Source of the DNA: Methylobacterium currus | Lineage (GTDB): Bacteria > Pseudomonadota > Alphaproteobacteria > Rhizobiales > Beijerinckiaceae | Reading direction: 5' to 3' | DNA: 64,000 nt | Assembly (NCBI RefSeq): GCF_003058325.1 | Contig: NZ_CP028843.1 | Coordinates: 983,501 to 1,047,500 of the forward strand | Translations under genes and position numbers: made by a program | Notes under the pieces: generated by a model | What the model saw: only the letters and a program-made list of their open reading frames with translations | What the model was told of the DNA's origin: nothing | The model's database searches: none | In this document: one piece after another, positions 63,882 to 64,000 of the stretch | How the letters are laid out: the number at the start of each line of letters is the position of its first letter | Position numbering within the stretch: the first letter of the stretch is position 1

Positions 63882-64000
63882 ATGAAGCTGGACGCGCCGA
63901 CCCTGGTGACCGTGACCGTCTTCGTGATGGTCGTGATGGGGGCGCTGTACCTCCTGTCCTGGAGCCAGGCCCGGCAGACCCGGGCGCTGGGCTTCCTCGG
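63882..64000 (+). CDS. Membrane protein N-terminus, possibly a GGDEF protein (3' truncated)
   Basis: ATG 63882 opens a frame that runs off the window after 39 residues: MKLDAPTLVTVTVFVMVVMG then ALYLLSWSQARQTRALGFL. The single N-terminal membrane helix and short sequence resemble membrane-anchored diguanylate cyclases of Methylobacterium, but the catalytic domain lies outside the window, so that label is a guess. Confidence 0.5.
   Translation, partial: MKLDAPTLVTVTVFVMVVMGALYLLSWSQARQTRALGFL

Overview
The window is high-GC alphaproteobacterial chromosome. The gene set (DUF1674 and DUF2794 proteins, a TRIC-type channel, a complete phosphonate lyase operon, ETF-ubiquinone oxidoreductase, dense ATGA-overlapping operons) and the dispersed intergenic palindromes point to Hyphomicrobiales, most likely a Methylobacterium-like organism. 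This assignment is inference from gene content and composition, not from a marker gene.

Left arm (1-18296). A FixJ-like regulator is cut by the window edge. A minus-strand liv-type ABC operon follows (livH-livM-livG-livF with its Tat-exported binding protein). Next comes a three-subunit molybdenum hydroxylase of the xanthine/CO dehydrogenase family, with a divergent TetR regulator. A second orphan binding protein, a LysR regulator, a TRIC-family membrane protein and a CoA transferase complete the arm. The transporter, oxidase and regulator together suggest uptake and hydroxylation of an unidentified organic or aromatic substrate. Two copies of a hairpin repeat, inverted relative to each other, flank this block.

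Island (18297-36038). A tRNA-Glu(TTC) gene at 36022-36097 carries the attachment site. Three copies of its 3' end (18297-18318, 30982-30998, 36017-36038) show two elements integrated in tandem. Element 1 (about 12.7 kb) carries an integrase broken by an IS5-type insertion and a frameshift, a duplicated and decayed integrase module, small unknown genes and a serine recombinase. Its main cargo is an AT-rich two-gene nuclease-helicase locus (26259-30412) with the architecture of a Hachiman (HamAB/AbpAB-like) anti-phage system. Element 2 (about 5 kb) carries a small membrane protein, another serine recombinase, small unknown genes and a tyrosine integrase that has lost its catalytic domain. All three tyrosine integrases in the island look dead, so the island appears stranded.

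Right arm (36098-64000). This is ordinary core genome: rlmB; a CYTH-CHAD protein; the C-P lyase operon phnGHIJ-GNAT-phnKLMN with divergent phnF and a palindromic operator between them; ETF-QO; uracil-DNA glycosylase; a zinc metallopeptidase and MoaB; a radical SAM protein; an acyl-CoA synthetase overlapping a DUF296 protein; RNase HII; several small envelope or unknown proteins; an L,D-transpeptidase; a cupin; a PH-domain protein; an SDHAF4-like protein; an RsmB-like rRNA methyltransferase; a heparinase II/III-like protein; and the start of a membrane protein cut by the window end.
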